From assembly GCA_028829895.1 (NCBI GenBank), contig CM054179.1, forward strand, positions 72,615,663-72,679,662: DNA of 64,000 nucleotides, written 5' to 3'. This DNA comes from Sinotaia quadrata (taxonomy: Eukaryota; Mollusca; Gastropoda; Architaenioglossa; Viviparidae). The stretch's first letter is position 1. Each line of letters starts with the position of its first letter. The translations under genes were made by a program, and so were the position numbers. The notes under the pieces were generated by a model. It saw only the letters and a list, made by a program, of their open reading frames with translations. It was not told where the DNA came from and made no database searches. This document shows positions 1 through 13,120 of the stretch, in pieces.

Positions 1-142
1 TGTCCATGAGTTTATTGACAAATGATAGAGAATAGGAAGAAGATTATTATGATGATAACATCGATGTGGCATAAATGTGCATGCACACTAATATACACAC
101 ATGCATACAAACAATATGAAAGGACAACACACGATCACACAA

Positions 143-297
<155 letters not shown>

Positions 298-531
298 CGG
301 GTGGGTAGGATAGAGTAACAATACTTACCTGTGGCTAAAGTTGTTGTAGACTTGAACGATATGAGATTCAAGAGGAGACAACACATCTGTGCATAAATAT
401 GGCCCATCATGAGACTAACAAGTTTGATCCTCTTGTGCTGACCTTAAAACTGTTTATAAGCATAAAATAATTTAGTAATTAATATGTAATTTAATTTCAC
501 CCAATTTTTATGAACGATTCTCATAAAATAT

Positions 532-966
532 TTAGTAGTAATAAAAGTAGGAGAAGTAGTAATAGTAGTAGGAGGAGAAGTAAAAGTAGTAGTAGGCGGA
601 GGAGAAGTAGTAGTAGTAGGAGGAGAAGTAGTAGTAGTAAAAGTAGTAGTAGTAGGAGGAGGAGGAGTAAAAGTAGTAGTAGGAGGAGGAGGAGAAGTAG
701 TAGTAGAAGTAAAATTAGTAATAGTAGGAGAAGTAGTAGTAATAGTACAAGTATAATAGTAGGAGAAGTAGTAGTAGTTGTAGTAGTAGTAAAAGTAGTA
801 GTAAGAGTAGTAAAAGTAGTAGGAGGAGGAGGAGAAGTAGTAGTAGTTGTAGTAGTAGTAAAAGTAGTAGAAGTAGTCGTACTAAAAGTAGTAGTAGTAG
901 TAGTAGAAGGAGAAATTAGGAGGAGAAGTAGTAGTAGTAAAAGTTGTAGGAGCAGTAGTAGTAGTA
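532..966. repeat. imperfect AGT/AGG trinucleotide tract
   Basis: More than 400 bases made almost only of agt, agg and aag triplets with occasional interruptions. It produces a Ser/Arg-rich open frame (510-1082) with no sign of being a real gene: no non-repetitive domain, no splice structure, and the frame changes to Val-rich where the triplet phase slips. Confidence 0.95.
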
Positions 967-1264
967 GGGTTAAGTTAATTAGATTAATTAATTATTATAT
1001 ATCAAATTTGTACCCCTTTTCAGCAAACATAAGAGATAAATACTTAATGCCAAGAGATAGTATTAAAGCTAAAGAGGTTTAACTGTGTATTACTACATTT
1101 ATCAAGTTTCCCCCACAGAAAATGTTGTCTAGTCCAGCAGAATATAACACAAGAGCTTTTCTCTTTGCCATATTTGTATAGTTTCAGTAGAATACAAATG
1201 TTCTGTCAAGTTCCAATTGTATATGCTTGTTGATCTCGAACAAGTGTGCTCTCTTGCTTGAAGC

Positions 1265-1750
1265 TTGCACTCATCTTCAGACAGGTATTGTCAACATTCC
1301 AGAACAGATCGATTGATTGCGGCACGAAGACCAGATATTGTAGTTTTCAATAATTCTAACATCGATGGCGCTTTTCCCAGTGATAGAGACAATAAAACAA
1401 AAGAAAAAGAAAAGAAAAATACCAAGATCTCAGATTATAAATCCAGAGACTGTGGAATGTAAAAGCAGAAGTGATACCTGTAATGATAAGAGTCTTGGAG
1501 AACATAACATCTGAGTTGAAAGGCTAACTGAATTAACTGCCTGAAAACCACAGACTGGCCCCACTACTAAAAGCAGCGCTATTTGGAAGTGCCCATATCC
1601 TACGTAAAACTTTGGATCTCCTAGAATTTTGGTAAGATTCCAAGACCTTGGATCACAACCGACAGTCAACAAAAGTTGAGAAAAGGCTGAATAATAATAA
1701 TGATAATGACGATGAAGAAGAAGAAGATGGTGATGATGATGATGATGACT
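1265..1750 (+). mobile_element. decayed 3' end of a non-LTR retrotransposon ORF
   Basis: Three + frames joined by small frameshifts resemble the conserved region after the reverse transcriptase in many invertebrate non-LTR elements. Around 1298-1385 the frame reads TDRLIAARRPDIVVF and then IDGAFPSDRDN, matching the family pattern of an RPDIV block followed by an IPSDRN block. Around 1455-1520 a shifted frame reads MWNVKAEVIPVMIRVL. From 1537 to 1617 it reads LPENHRLAPLL, then LFGSAHILRKTLD. In-frame stops and frameshifts separate the blocks, so the copy is dead. It ends in an AAT/GAT/GAA-rich tail (about 1690-1747), as expected for a 3' microsatellite tail. No reverse transcriptase core lies upstream, so the copy is 5' truncated or further decayed. 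The exact clade cannot be assigned from this piece. Confidence 0.75.
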
Positions 1751-1983
1751 TACTATTTGTTTACTACTGCTCTCAATCTCTTTGCTCTTTAACATAGTTT
1801 CTTATGTGTTTCTTTTACTCTATGCCTGTCCGTTTCCCCCTCCATCTATTTGTCAGATTTTCCATCAGTCTCTTTCTTTCACGTTATCTTCTCTGATTTT
1901 GAATGTCATCTCTCAATGCGTGTGCAACTGTCTATCTCTGAACTTTCTTATTCTTTATCTCTCTCCCCGAGTATACGCCTATC

Positions 1984-2294
1984 GCTCTCTCTCTCTCGCT
2001 CTCTCCCTCTTTCTCTCCCAGTCTTTCTTTGTACGCTGGGCTCTTACAGTCTCTCTCTCTCCAAGTCTTTCTTTGTACACTGGGCTTTTACAGTCTCTCT
2101 CTCCAAGTCTTTCTTTGTACACTGGGCTTTTACAGTCTCTCTCTCCAAGTCTTTCTTTGTACACTGGGCTTTTACAGTCTCTCTCTCTCCAAGTCTTTCT
2201 TTGTACACTGGGCTTTTACAGTCTCTCTCTCCATCTTTGTACACTGGGCTTTTACAGTCTCTCTCTCCCAGTCTTTCTTGTACACTGGGCTTTT

Positions 2295-2340
<46 letters not shown>

Positions 2341-2392
2341 AGTCTTTCTTTGTACACTGGGCTTTTACAGTCTCTCTCTCTCCAAAACTGTG
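1984..2392. repeat. CT-rich minisatellite, period 42-44 bp
   Basis: About nine copies of a unit containing gtctttctttgtacactggg followed by cttttacag and a (TC)n spacer. Starts are at 2021, 2065, 2107, 2149 and 2193, and later copies include a truncated one near 2232 and a long (TC)n run at 2297-2336. Confidence 0.97.
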
Positions 2393-2771
2393 TGATAAAT
2401 AAATGTAATCCTAAATCATGTTCTTCAAGCATCTAAATTGCTGTTTAAAGAGATTTTTTTTCTATATTTCCTACTTATGTTTAAAATATTTTATAACTAT
2501 TTACTACATAATGTGAGTTAATTTTGTCCTCATCATAACAGTACAAATTAAAACAACATTTGGTGTTGTGACCGTCAGGTCAAATCGCTGAGGAAATATC
2601 TTAATTATTTACTATAATTGTTTTCCCAAACAGTTGCTTATTTTTAAATTTTATAAAAGCAACGATCCGCTCCTAATGATTTGGAAGTGCACAGTACTAT
2701 GAGTGTGTGCAGTTTGCTTCGCCTCCATTTTGTCCTTGCACTGTCGCTTCCCGTCTCCTACTCAGTTCTGG

Positions 2772-2816
2772 TATATAAGTCAAAACGATTTTAGTTTGCT
2801 TTTAGAAAAAAATAAA
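2772..2816 (+). promoter_or_regulatory. TATA-like box and nearby AATAAA
   Basis: TATATAA at 2772-2778, then AATAAA at 2811-2816 only about 35 bases later. A TATA box closely followed by a poly(A) signal is typical of the U3/R part of a retrotransposon LTR, but it could also be the core promoter of the small ORF at 2881. No LTR boundary pair was found. Confidence 0.3.
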
Positions 2817-2880
2817 CGATAAAAATAGAGAGCTCGTTACTTATATAACTAAAAAAAACGAGAACCTATTCACCTGCACA

Positions 2881-3030
2881 ATGGAATCGGGTTTGAACCA
2901 AGACGTTAGTCAATCTCCGTTCTCGCTTCTGGAACACTTCCACGTCATTACGTTCGTAGAACAACTTTTGACCATTCCAGCAACCACCTTGCCTGAAGAA
3001 AATCTAATCCTTGCTCACGTAGAATTGTAG
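2881..3030 (+). CDS. short ORF, 49 aa, unknown
   Basis: ATG at 2881 in a good initiation context (cacaATGG, A at -3 and G at +4), 49 codons, stop TAG at 3028. The peptide starts MESGLNQDVSQSPF and is non-repetitive and acidic, without signal peptide or obvious domain. A TATA-like box lies about 105 bases upstream. Base composition is more balanced here than in the flanks. Not recognised as any family. It may be chance: a 49-codon frame is not rare in 64 kb. A gtttggcgcc motif just after the stop resembles a retroelement primer-binding site, so the block could instead be the U5 side of an LTR. Confidence 0.25.
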   Translation: MESGLNQDVSQSPFSLLEHFHVITFVEQLLTIPATTLPEENLILAHVEL

Positions 3031-3580
3031 TTTGGCGCCTACAAAAAGAAAACAACAACAACAAACAACAAAAACATTGCTCGCGAGAAAATGGATTTTT
3101 TTCAGCCAACGCATGTAGCACGCAGCTAGTGATGAAGAACTTGTACTGAACTCATACTTTCAGTTTTGCTTTTGCTGGGAAACTTTCGTTTTCCAAGGAC
3201 AGCCGTCCGACTTTGTCTTGAGCAAAGTGAGATGCGTGTTTATCTTTGAACGCATTATTCGCGGACATGAGTGACGTTCTGATCAGATTTTCTGGCAAAC
3301 GTCACAAAATTGTCTCATCATTCGTACTTTCCATTTTTCGCTTATGATTATTAGTACTTAACGATTTTCTTCTGTTCCTTGGCGTCATGCTTTCTGTGGG
3401 TTGGTGCGTGTGTCTGACTATGTGTGTTTGCAAATTTATTATGCATTTATGTGTATATATTTATTTATGATTAATTTTGCTACTAGTTGAGCGATGCCAC
3501 TATTGTTCCCTTTTTTTTAAAATACATATCTTTGACCGTAAGATCGGTCAAATAGTTATAGTTGCTGAAAAGTTTTTGTT

Positions 3581-3597
3581 TTGTGTGTGCGTGTGTG

Positions 3598-3637
<40 letters not shown>

Positions 3638-3658
3638 TACGTGTATGTGTGTGTGTGC
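3581..3658. repeat. GT/GCGT microsatellite
   Basis: (TG)n passing into about ten GCGT/GTGC units and back to (TG)n. The alternating purine-pyrimidine run is long enough to favour Z-DNA. Confidence 0.97.
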
Positions 3659-4530
3659 ATCAGTTTACGAAAATGTAATTATAATATATTTTATCTTATT
3701 TGTTTCCTTTCATAAAGATCATCAAACGACACGTTTGGCGATTATGGACGTAATATAAGCAGTCTTAAGGCTAAATCAAATATCAATATTTAGGCTCATT
3801 GCGTGCACTCTGACCCAAGCGTCCACATTCTGCTATGCCATTTGTTTCAGCTGTCAAATTCACAACGATGCTTATTGACAGATCTGCGTATAAAAATCCC
3901 TCAAACATAATGTGTTGATTAATGCTATAAGCAATTATTTGCATTTTAATCTGAGAACATTTGTAACAGAACAAGATTTCCTTGTCGCGGGTCTCTCATA
4001 AAACTATAGCATGGTCCATGGGTGAAACTATTTCCCCAATCGTCATTGTCACGTGGTCTAAAAAGCCATATGGCTCAGTAACTAAGTTTCAGTTTTCATT
4101 TCAAGGTAGCTTTATATATATATGACAACTTTACATTCTATTTCAGTTAGCTCTAAACGTAGCTCTAAACGATTATAAAGAAATAAACGAAGCTTATATA
4201 ATTATTTTCAATTTTTTTAGAACTTTCAACTACTATTCTGGATTATACATTTGAAAATTTGAATTTTCTTGAAGTATGCAGTGTGTACATTTAGTCAATG
4301 CTTATATATTTTTCTGAAGGTCCATCACCATCTCCGTCTTGGTAGTCATCATCGTTTGTTTTGTCCAAAAGTACTCGCCAAGTCGCCAAGAGCTTTGCAT
4401 AGAAACCATAATCAATTAGTAAACTAGGATAATTTTTTTTCTCTTATCATTAATTGGTTTCTGCTTAACAGCCATTTCTAATGTGGGGTCATTGATATTA
4501 GAGGGCGAGCTCGCTGGGCATTGCAAACAG
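3659..4530. other. unique AT-rich sequence, nothing recognised
   Basis: Apart from a short (TA)n near 4113, no gene, element or tandem repeat was identified. Confidence 0.6.
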
Positions 4531-4754
4531 TGAAAGATTGAAAGGTCGGGAGAGTTACGAACTTTAATATGAATTATATACTTTTGTGAAAGTTTGGAAG
4601 GTCGGGAGAGTTACGAACTTTAATATAAATTATATACTTTTGTGAAAGTTTGGAAGGTCGGGGTAGCGAAGAACTTTAATATAAATTATATACTTTTGTG
4701 AAAGATTGAAAGGTCGGGGTAGTGAAGAACTTTAGTATAAATTATATACTTTTG
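4531..4754. repeat. minisatellite, 56 bp x 4
   Basis: Unit starts at 4531, 4587, 4643 and 4699, giving an exact 56-bp period. Each unit contains ggaaggtcggg, a gaactttaatat block and attatatacttttg. Copies 3 and 4 share a ggtagygaaga variant. Confidence 0.97.
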
Positions 4755-5925
4755 ATGCAGGTCAGGTTAAGCATGCGATGCGACTTAACAAATTTACAAG
4801 GATGCTTTTATATTGTTGCAGCATTTGCTGCACAGTGATACATGCATGTGTACGAGTGTATGTAGACGTTTCCGAGCAGCAGTATGTATGTTTGAATGAG
4901 TATGTTGTTGCAAGTTCCGTTTTGTTTTGTATATATAATTACAGATCACAATGAATGGAACCCAATTTTCTAGACTAGTTATATTATTTTAGTTTGTTGG
5001 ATTTTGTCTCTACCAACGCAACACGATTTTTCAAAACAGTCCCTTATTCTGATATGTCATCTGTATGATACCACACTTTTCTCGGTAAGTCGTTATTACA
5101 CAGTAGGCATAGCCCTCACACCCACCTCAAACACCCCCTCATAACTACTCTACCCCGCACAATGTGGGTCCCTGCCAGAAGTGCTCCGGATAACTTCAGG
5201 CACTCCTTTAGTCGTTGATATTTAATTCACATTAGTTTGTAACTGAACGCTGTTCTGTTACGTCACTGCGTCTTGTTTGTTTTGTTTCATTCCCACCCAC
5301 TCCAGATGTGTGCGACCGCAAACAAATGACGACATCAATTCCGCTCAGATTTACGTATCTTTTCCTCTCTCTCCTTATTTAAAAGGAAATTTATCAAAGA
5401 CCAGTTGGACGTCCATTTGTCGACACACAAAAACTAGTTAATAGTCGCCTCCATACGCCATCTGACCTAATACGGGTTTAAATAATAAAACAACAGCATG
5501 ACAAGACACGATTAAGAGTATTTTAACGCAACGCAAACAGACTGATATCAAAATGACCATGCAGGTTTAGGAGCTAGTATTTGTTTTATCGAAGTCATTT
5601 ATAAATATCGTTTATTGATTTTTTTTCAAATGCAAGATAAATCTGAGACATGATGTGCCTTAAACAGAATATCCATTATTTGTTATTTTAATTGTTACGA
5701 ATGACTTGCACGTTATCAGTCGGTTTCATAGCATGTCCTCAGTATGCGTACGCGCAAACTGAATACACAGTGAGGTCAGAGGTGCATTTACACTTGTGAC
5801 GTATACTTCCTGGTAATCTAAAGTACTTCTGCATCGTCAGCCACTGAGTATGATTGCAGCGCAAATGGTTGATAAAAATGGTTATGTGTCTGTGACTGTG
5901 TGTGTGTGTGTGTGCGTGCGTGTGT

Positions 5926-5957
<32 letters not shown>

Positions 5958-6280
5958 TTAATGGATGGGAGACAAAGCTACTTAGTAATGGTCAAGTGCC
6001 ATTATGTCCTGTATTGAAAATTATTACTGTTTGAACAAACAACATTTCAGAGTAAACGCGTTAATACATTCAAGGGCTCTTTTCCTGGTTTTGATTTATG
6101 CATGCGTTAATGGGCAATGTTGCTAATTAGGTGCTCCACTTTGTGTGGGTATTTTTTGTTGTTCTTTCCGTTTTCTTTAGATTCCAATTTTTCATTGTTT
6201 TTCGTGCAGAATTAGTTTTTTTTTCAAAGTTAATTATGGGATATTTCGATTATCAATACTATCAGCATATTCTACAAAGA
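4755..6280. other. intergenic sequence with a (TG)n at 5896-5957
   Basis: No gene recognised. Contains one TG microsatellite with GC and AT interruptions and C-rich text around 5105-5190. Nothing else can be supported. Confidence 0.6.
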
Positions 6281-6434
6281 ACTGTGATGAATTGCAGTCC
6301 AGTGTATTGTGATGATGATGCCTGCATCCAGTGAACTGTGATGACACTGAAGTCCAATGAGTTGTGATGACACTGCCTGCATCCAGTGAGCTATGATGAC
6401 ATTGCAGTCCAGTGAGTTGTGATGACACTGCAGT
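6281..6434. repeat. degenerate minisatellite, about 29 bp
   Basis: Five to six copies built around gtgatgacactg and cagtccagtgag, with alternate units carrying cctgcatccagtga instead. Confidence 0.9.
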
Positions 6435-6748
6435 TGGCATTGTTTTGAGGCCCTGAGAGTCTAAAGATGAATGAAATGATGGGCAGGTACCCCTCGTACC
6501 GCCTCACCTGTCGAGAACTAACTGGCATAGGTACATCTTCCCCTCACTGGAATGAGCAAACCAAGAGTGGCAGCTAACAAAGTGGAATAGTCTTAGTGTA
6601 GCCACTGGATTGTGGTTATGTTCCGAACTAGAGTTGGCAGATGACAATTGTTAATTCGTAATTAGCTTAGTTCACTAGTGATCACTGTAGAAATTGTAAT
6701 CTGCATTGTTATCTCTGATATCAGAAAAAGCTATTGTCACATATGATT

Positions 6749-7030
6749 GATGTGGCGCGTGAATTACTCATATACTTGTTGTTGCTTGTAAGTCAATACT
6801 TGGTGTGGCATGTGAATCACTCACTTGGTGTGGCGTGTGGATCACACACATACTTGGTGTGGCGTGTGAATCATTCACATACTTGGTGTGACGTGTGAAT
6901 CGCTCATATACTTGGTGTGGGGTGCGAATAATTCATATATTTGGTGCAGCGTTTGGTTACTCTTATACAGTTGCTGGTACTAAGTCATTCATATACTTGA
7001 TATGGCGTGTGAGTCACCCATATACTTGAT
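6749..7030. repeat. degenerate minisatellite around ggtgtggcgtgtgaatcact
   Basis: About eight diverged copies of catatacttggtgtggcgtg followed by gaatcactca. Spacing varies from about 30 to 40 bp. Confidence 0.88.
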
Positions 7031-8043
7031 TTGCTGATTGAGTTACGCGTGTATGTTAATTATGAATTTAGATTGAACGCTTTCTTAGAATCTTGTTCAA
7101 ACATGAGCTTAATACGTATGATGGAATATCTAGTTGAGAGAGTGCTTGTGAATCCGGAGGAAAACGGAAAATTCATCACACTTTAAAGTCCTTTGGGCTT
7201 AAATTGTTTACAATTTTGCTGTTCGATCACTCTTAAAAAAGAAAGAAAAAAAATAATTTGGTAAATGCATTGGATGTAGGGGCAGAGGAACATTTCAATC
7301 ATCTTAATGAAAACACTTTAAATTTCGCTGACCGCACACCCATGTGCTGATGTGGAGCCAATGTAAACAAATACACTTAACAAAGTTTATGAACAGAGAA
7401 AAACTGACGCAGCGGTTACAAGACATTAATTTATTAAATTAATTTACAAAACAAGTTGGTAGCAATCTGCTTTTCAAACTAATAAGCGGAAATATTTGTA
7501 AAGAAGAAAATATAGCATAACTGAGTTTGCATGCCACATCCACTGTCACGTGATATCCGCTTTCACGTCACCGCCTACATTGAGTTTCCATCTCTTTCAG
7601 CCACATCCCCTTTCAGTTTCATCCACGTTCATGTCACATCTGCTTTCACTAGCCATCCCCAAGAGCTACAGTGCGTTGGTCACCGATAACAGCTCGGTGT
7701 TAATATTCTTACAGTTTGTATTTTCTTTAGATCATCATCATTATCGTCATCACCATTTTCGTCTTCCTGTAAAAGTGCTATTTGAATGTTTGAAAACATT
7801 TCTTTGCAATTATAATGAAAACCTAATTCGTATTTCCTGATAAATGATGCAACGTCCTTGGCCTTCTATCTGCTGATCGTGTTGGTGACGCACGTGTACT
7901 TTATGCACGTCTGCACTCAGGTGCCTTCACTTTGTGCTCTATGTGGGGTCATTGCGCATTTCAGATCAATTGGCCTCCTTTAGGTCAATCCAATGCCATA
8001 TTTCTGGACCCTCTCGAGCTAAAGTCCCTGTTTTATACCATCA
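7031..8043. other. no gene seen
   Basis: Unique AT-rich sequence. A weak repetition of cacatcc/ctttcacgtca occurs at 7530-7640, too diverged to call an array. Confidence 0.55.
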
Positions 8044-8213
8044 TTAAGCCTATTCACTAAATTCCTCGAGTTGAAACACGTTTCACACCAACATTAAATG
8101 CATAAACTAAATCCCACATCAGAAAACACTGTTTCACAAACGCAGTCATTAAATCCCTCAACAGAAAACACTGTTTTACAAACACTATCATTAAATCCCT
8201 CAACAGAAATACT
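8044..8213. repeat. degenerate minisatellite, about 40 bp x 4
   Basis: Copies of cattaaatccctcaacagaa followed by aacactgtttyacaaac, with more diverged copies at the left end. Confidence 0.85.
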
Positions 8214-8857
8214 TGTACTATACCCATGTTTTCTCTCAGAGAGCTGTTGAAAATGTTCAACTACCTGGTAGCATTAGTTTGTTGGTGTTTCTTTTAATGC
8301 GTCCATCTTCACCGTCTCTCTTATTAATTAATTCCGAGTATTTGTTTTTCTTGCCTCTCAAACACTTTAATTCCTATTGCTGGCGTCTTAACTGTCACCC
8401 AGTGCAACTTCTATTATCATTTCTTCCTTCTGATCTTCTACTATACCCAGTTCTCATTACTGTTGGTAGTTTCTACATTTCTTTCCCATTATTAATCCAG
8501 TATAGCACAAGATTATTCGGCTCAGCAGGAGTTAAATGAGGGTAAATAATTGGATGTTAGTAATAGCAGTGTCCATGCCAGAAGTATTGCTGCAATCGAC
8601 CTACTCATAAATAAATAATCTGTTATCAGTGATACGAACACCTCACAATTTTATGTCATTTTGATTCATTGCCATTTTCGCTTGCCTATTTAGCAAGGGA
8701 AATAAACAAATTTGCTTTAGGGAAGTGCTCTCCCTTTTGATGTTGTGTGTAGTATGAATGCCGTAAATGTTTCGGTCTTTGAATCACAAATAGACAGACT
8801 GATTAGATTGGTATTTTCCTAATCCAATTGTCAAACTCGAAGTTTCGTAACACCATA

Positions 8858-8927
8858 CACACACTCACTCACGCACATACACACACACATACACACACCA
8901 CACACACAAACACACGCGCGCGCGCAT
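8858..8927. repeat. CA microsatellite ending in CG
   Basis: Interrupted (CA)n followed by (GC)5 at about 8917-8926. Confidence 0.95.
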
Positions 8928-9138
8928 GACGTTTTGTTTAGGGGTTTCCGGTTTTGAGTCAAAGAAAAATTCCATTTCTGGTCAAAAAAATTGCTTTGCG
9001 CACATAAAAATCGAAACCACAATATTAAATATTTTATGTTCTTAAACAGTTTGCCTCCTCAGCAAATATTTCTTCGCGACAATTTTCCGGAAGTTGCAAT
9101 CTAATATGTGTCTTGTCGATATTTTCCTTTTCCTTTCG

Positions 9139-9248
9139 GCAGTCTGACACTGGCTTTTGCGTTGAATGATATGACGAATGTGACAATCTTTGGGCAGTCT
9201 GACACTGGCTTTTGCGATGAATGATATGACGAATGTGACAATCTTTTC
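9139..9248. repeat. 55-bp tandem duplication
   Basis: gcagtctgacactggctttt begins at 9139 and again at 9194, with nearly identical continuation through gacgaatgtgacaatcttt. Confidence 0.95.
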
Positions 9249-9880
9249 GCGGCTTAAATTGACACTCATTTTCAAATTTAAAACTAAAAATAATTTAACA
9301 AACTAGTGGGCGAATAGATCAGTTATATTTTTCGCTTCTTCACCAGAACCTAACCGCATGAGATTCACAATTGTTTGTGGTTTGTGACCTTTTTAAGTTG
9401 TTATATTATCACTTATCCTATTTGGCATAATACTAAGCAAACTCTGACTAGATTAGTCGGGGGGGGGGGGAGGGAAGTGGCTGAAAAAGTGGTTGAAAGT
9501 GAAGCATCAAAAGAGAAAGCTCTCAAAAGTCTTCTTTAATTTATTTTGTAAGAACTTTATTCCAAGGTAATGTCCGTGCATTTTATCAGCAGAATCCTTA
9601 TTTTAATCATTATTATAAGTAATAGTAGTATCATAATCATTATTACCTTTTTTATTAATGAATCAATTAGTAAGCAATTCATTGATTGATGTCATTAATT
9701 AATTAAATTATCTAATCTCTCCTGACGGAGTTTTAATCTCGACTGGAATTTATTTACATTTCAGCATCGTTTATTTGCTTTATTTACATCCCCGTTTTTC
9801 CCTGCATAATTCATCATTGAACATCCCCTCGGTTTTTCTATCTGTCCCTCACACAGACGCATACACACACATACACAACA

Positions 9881-10019
<139 letters not shown>

Positions 10020-10712
10020 CACTTCTCCAAAACACCTTCTGACCTGTTTTTCCTACTTTTACTAATCCATGTGCTTTTGTTGGGTTTTTTTTTTTTTTTG
10101 TGCTTCCGTCTGGTTGACCCCCGGACAACTCTTGCACGCGCTGGCACGATTCGTTGCTCTCAGGCCAATACACTGCTTCTTTAAAATGCACTGCCCTGGT
10201 CTGCGCAGTCTGCTTGAACAATGAGCTGCCGCCATCCCCAACGACCAGTCAATTAACGGCAAATGCTGAAAGCCAACAGTACATTATTTTTAGTTTGCTT
10301 TTTCTTCTTGTTTTTCATTGTCCCCATCGAGCCACACCAGCCGCATTCCCATACCAACTACACCACCACCTCTGTACCCACCCTCGTTCCAAACCCGACA
10401 TAACATATTTATACAATTTATATACATTCTGTTATTTTTCCGCATACCGTTCTTTGCTTTAATTAATTCAGCAAGCGATCGATATTGTTCGTAATCCCAA
10501 CTGTTGCCGACTATCTCGGACATCTTGAAACAAAAGGAATGAAAAAAAATACGGTAGAAACGTAAACAAACTATTTGAACAAAGCTTTATTAAAAAAGTA
10601 TTATTATTGAAATAAACGTTATTTCAAGCTTACTTTATTTTTAATTTAGTCAAAACCTGACAGTTCGGAACACCGGGATGTGCTTCGTAAACCAGTCGAC
10701 AGATGATGAACA

Positions 10713-11122
10713 TTTATCTGTCTCGTACAACACGCGAAATTTGATAACTATATCTGTTTCTCGTACAACACGCGAAATGTGATAAGTATATCTGTTTCTT
10801 GTACAACACGCGAAATGTGATAAGTATATCTGTTTCTCGTACAACACGCGAAATGTGATAAGTATATCTGTTTCTCGTACAACACGCGAAATGTGATAAG
10901 TATATCTGTTTCTCGTACAACACGCGAAATGTGATAACTATATCTGTTTCTCGTACAACACGCGAAATGTGATAACTATATCTGTTTCTTGTACAACACA
11001 CGAAATGTGATAACTATATCCGTTTCTTGTACAACACGCGAAATGTGATAACTATATCCGTTTCTCGTACAACACTCTTACGTGATAAATAAATCCGTGT
11101 CTCGTACAACACGCGAAACATA
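10713..11122. repeat. minisatellite, 38 bp, about 10 copies
   Basis: Exact 38-bp period (starts at 10756, 10794, 10832 and so on). The unit contains gtttctcgtacaacacgcga and aatgtgataa(g/c)tatatc. The two variants gtatatct and ctatatct are grouped in blocks. The last copies, near 11070-11120, are diverged. Confidence 0.97.
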
Positions 11123-11204
11123 ATGAAAAGGCCAGTATCATAAAGTGCGCTAAATGGATGATAAACGTGTTTCTTAAAATACGTAAACCAGATTATCAAC
11201 AAGT

Positions 11205-11475
11205 ATCGGCGTCTTGTAATGTAAAACAAAACCTCATGAAACATGTATCTATATCTCATGCAGTGAGAAAAACAGTTGATAAAACACATATCTATGTCTC
11301 GTGAAATGTGAAATGATACAACACATATCTCTGTCTCGTGAAATGAGAAAAACAGTTGATAAAACTCATATATAATATCTCGTGAGAAAAACAGTTGATA
11401 AAGCGTGTATCTACGCCTCATGTAGTGAGATACACAGTTGATAAAACACGTTATCTATGTCTCGAGAAGTATGAG
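11205..11475. repeat. degenerate minisatellite related to the preceding array
   Basis: Copies of atctatgtctcgtgaaatga followed by gaaaaacagttgataaaaca. The tctcgt core and gataa end recall the 38-bp unit upstream, so the two arrays may share an origin. Confidence 0.85.
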
Positions 11476-11637
11476 AAAGAGTTGATAAAACAACCATCAA
11501 CCACATACTGTTTGTGTATATTAAGAAGCCGGCTTGGGCAATAATTTCAGCGTTGTGTTCCATTAACGTGTGCCTATGGCTAGATCGAATAAAGGAATTT
11601 TCAAATGAAGTTAGCACAACAGTATACTTATGTCTTG

Positions 11638-12107
<470 letters not shown>

Positions 12108-12540
12108 GCTAGGGCTAATTTACACGGGGTGATTTTGTTTTGTGTGACAATCTGAGTCCCTTGCAAGAGAAGTCAGAACAGAAGGATTAGCGATGACAGA
12201 AGAAATGGCTCACGCTTATATGTAATCAAATTGATGTGAACAAACCGGAACGCATGAGTGAAAGCAATCAAAACGACATTAAGCAGGGGAGAAGGACTGT
12301 TATAATGGGTAGTAACATAGTGACGCGTTAAAATTCGAACCAGACTAGTACCTCCTCGCGTAGCATTATAACTGTTAATATTGTCAAGTCTGTTGAAGGC
12401 ATTGTGTGCCTCTCTTGAATTATAGCTTCTACGTTAGGCAAGACTGCAAGGCTAGACAGACAAGCTTCGGTGTATCTGCAAGAGATGTTGTTTGGGGTGG
12501 GACTCCTAAAATACTGAAAAAAATGGGACACGACTAACAA
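12108..12540. other. no gene seen
   Basis: Unique sequence between the GATA array and the dispersed repeat. A ggttcgaa motif on the minus strand near 12336 has no tRNA context. Confidence 0.5.
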
Positions 12541-13120
12541 ATTAATAATAATCATAATCATTAACTAAGTGGCGTCGGCGTCACACCATGAACTGAGAAT
12601 GCAGACATCCTGTTATATTAATCATTCATAACTAATTACAAATGATGAGAATCTTAATTTATGTTATTAATAATTCTCCAGCGTACACCACTGGTCTCTC
12701 ATTTGGCGGATATACGGGCGCTGTACACGATTTCTCACTTCCACAACATTAAGACAAACATTTACCGTCACACAATATTCTGTAGGTGGAAAACTTCTTA
12801 CTAAAGGAGAAGACCAAACCGGCTTTAATCTATATTTAGCAAGCCCCCATCTACCCACTTTCTTCTCTAACATACAATTATCAATATGTGTATGAAGGTC
12901 AATAAAATTAACAATACATTTATTAAATAAAAAATCAAATGTACATAATTATGACAAATACAATTAAAAAGAATACTTGACATCACTATTTCCTTGAAAC
13001 CATGTTCACATAATTTCTGTACAACAAAGTCTCATATCCTAAAACACTATACAACAACAAGTCAATACAAATCACAGGATAGTTCTTATCAGAGAACAGA
13101 AATGCAGTTATTAGAGATAG
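12541..13120 (-). mobile_element. dispersed repeat family, copy A
   Basis: Matches copy B (38546-39078) over several hundred bases at clearly reduced identity. Shared landmarks include ataactaattacaartgatg, ctctcayttggcggatat, gtggaaaacttcttactaaa and tcagagaacagaaatg. On the minus strand both copies keep an open stretch with a similar ending (IRQMRDQWCTLE here, IRQVRDEWCLLE in B). The first 45 bases or so (taatcattaactaagtggcg and following) are inverted relative to copies B and C. Superfamily unknown; an old DNA transposon or retroelement piece. Confidence 0.7.

Larger units (their letters stand above)
2393..3580. other. mostly unique sequence, no confident gene
   Basis: Holds a TATA-like box at 2772 and the short ORF at 2881-3030, which are listed separately. 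Otherwise no gene, tandem repeat or recognisable element was seen. Confidence 0.5.

Noticed and set aside
510..1082. 190-codon Ser/Arg-rich ORF
   Set aside because: It is the translation of an AGT/AGG repeat and changes composition with triplet phase; no domain.
2553..2600. tttggtgttgtgaccgtcag as a BEL/Pao-type primer-binding site
   Set aside because: No LTR pair and no gag or pol frame downstream.
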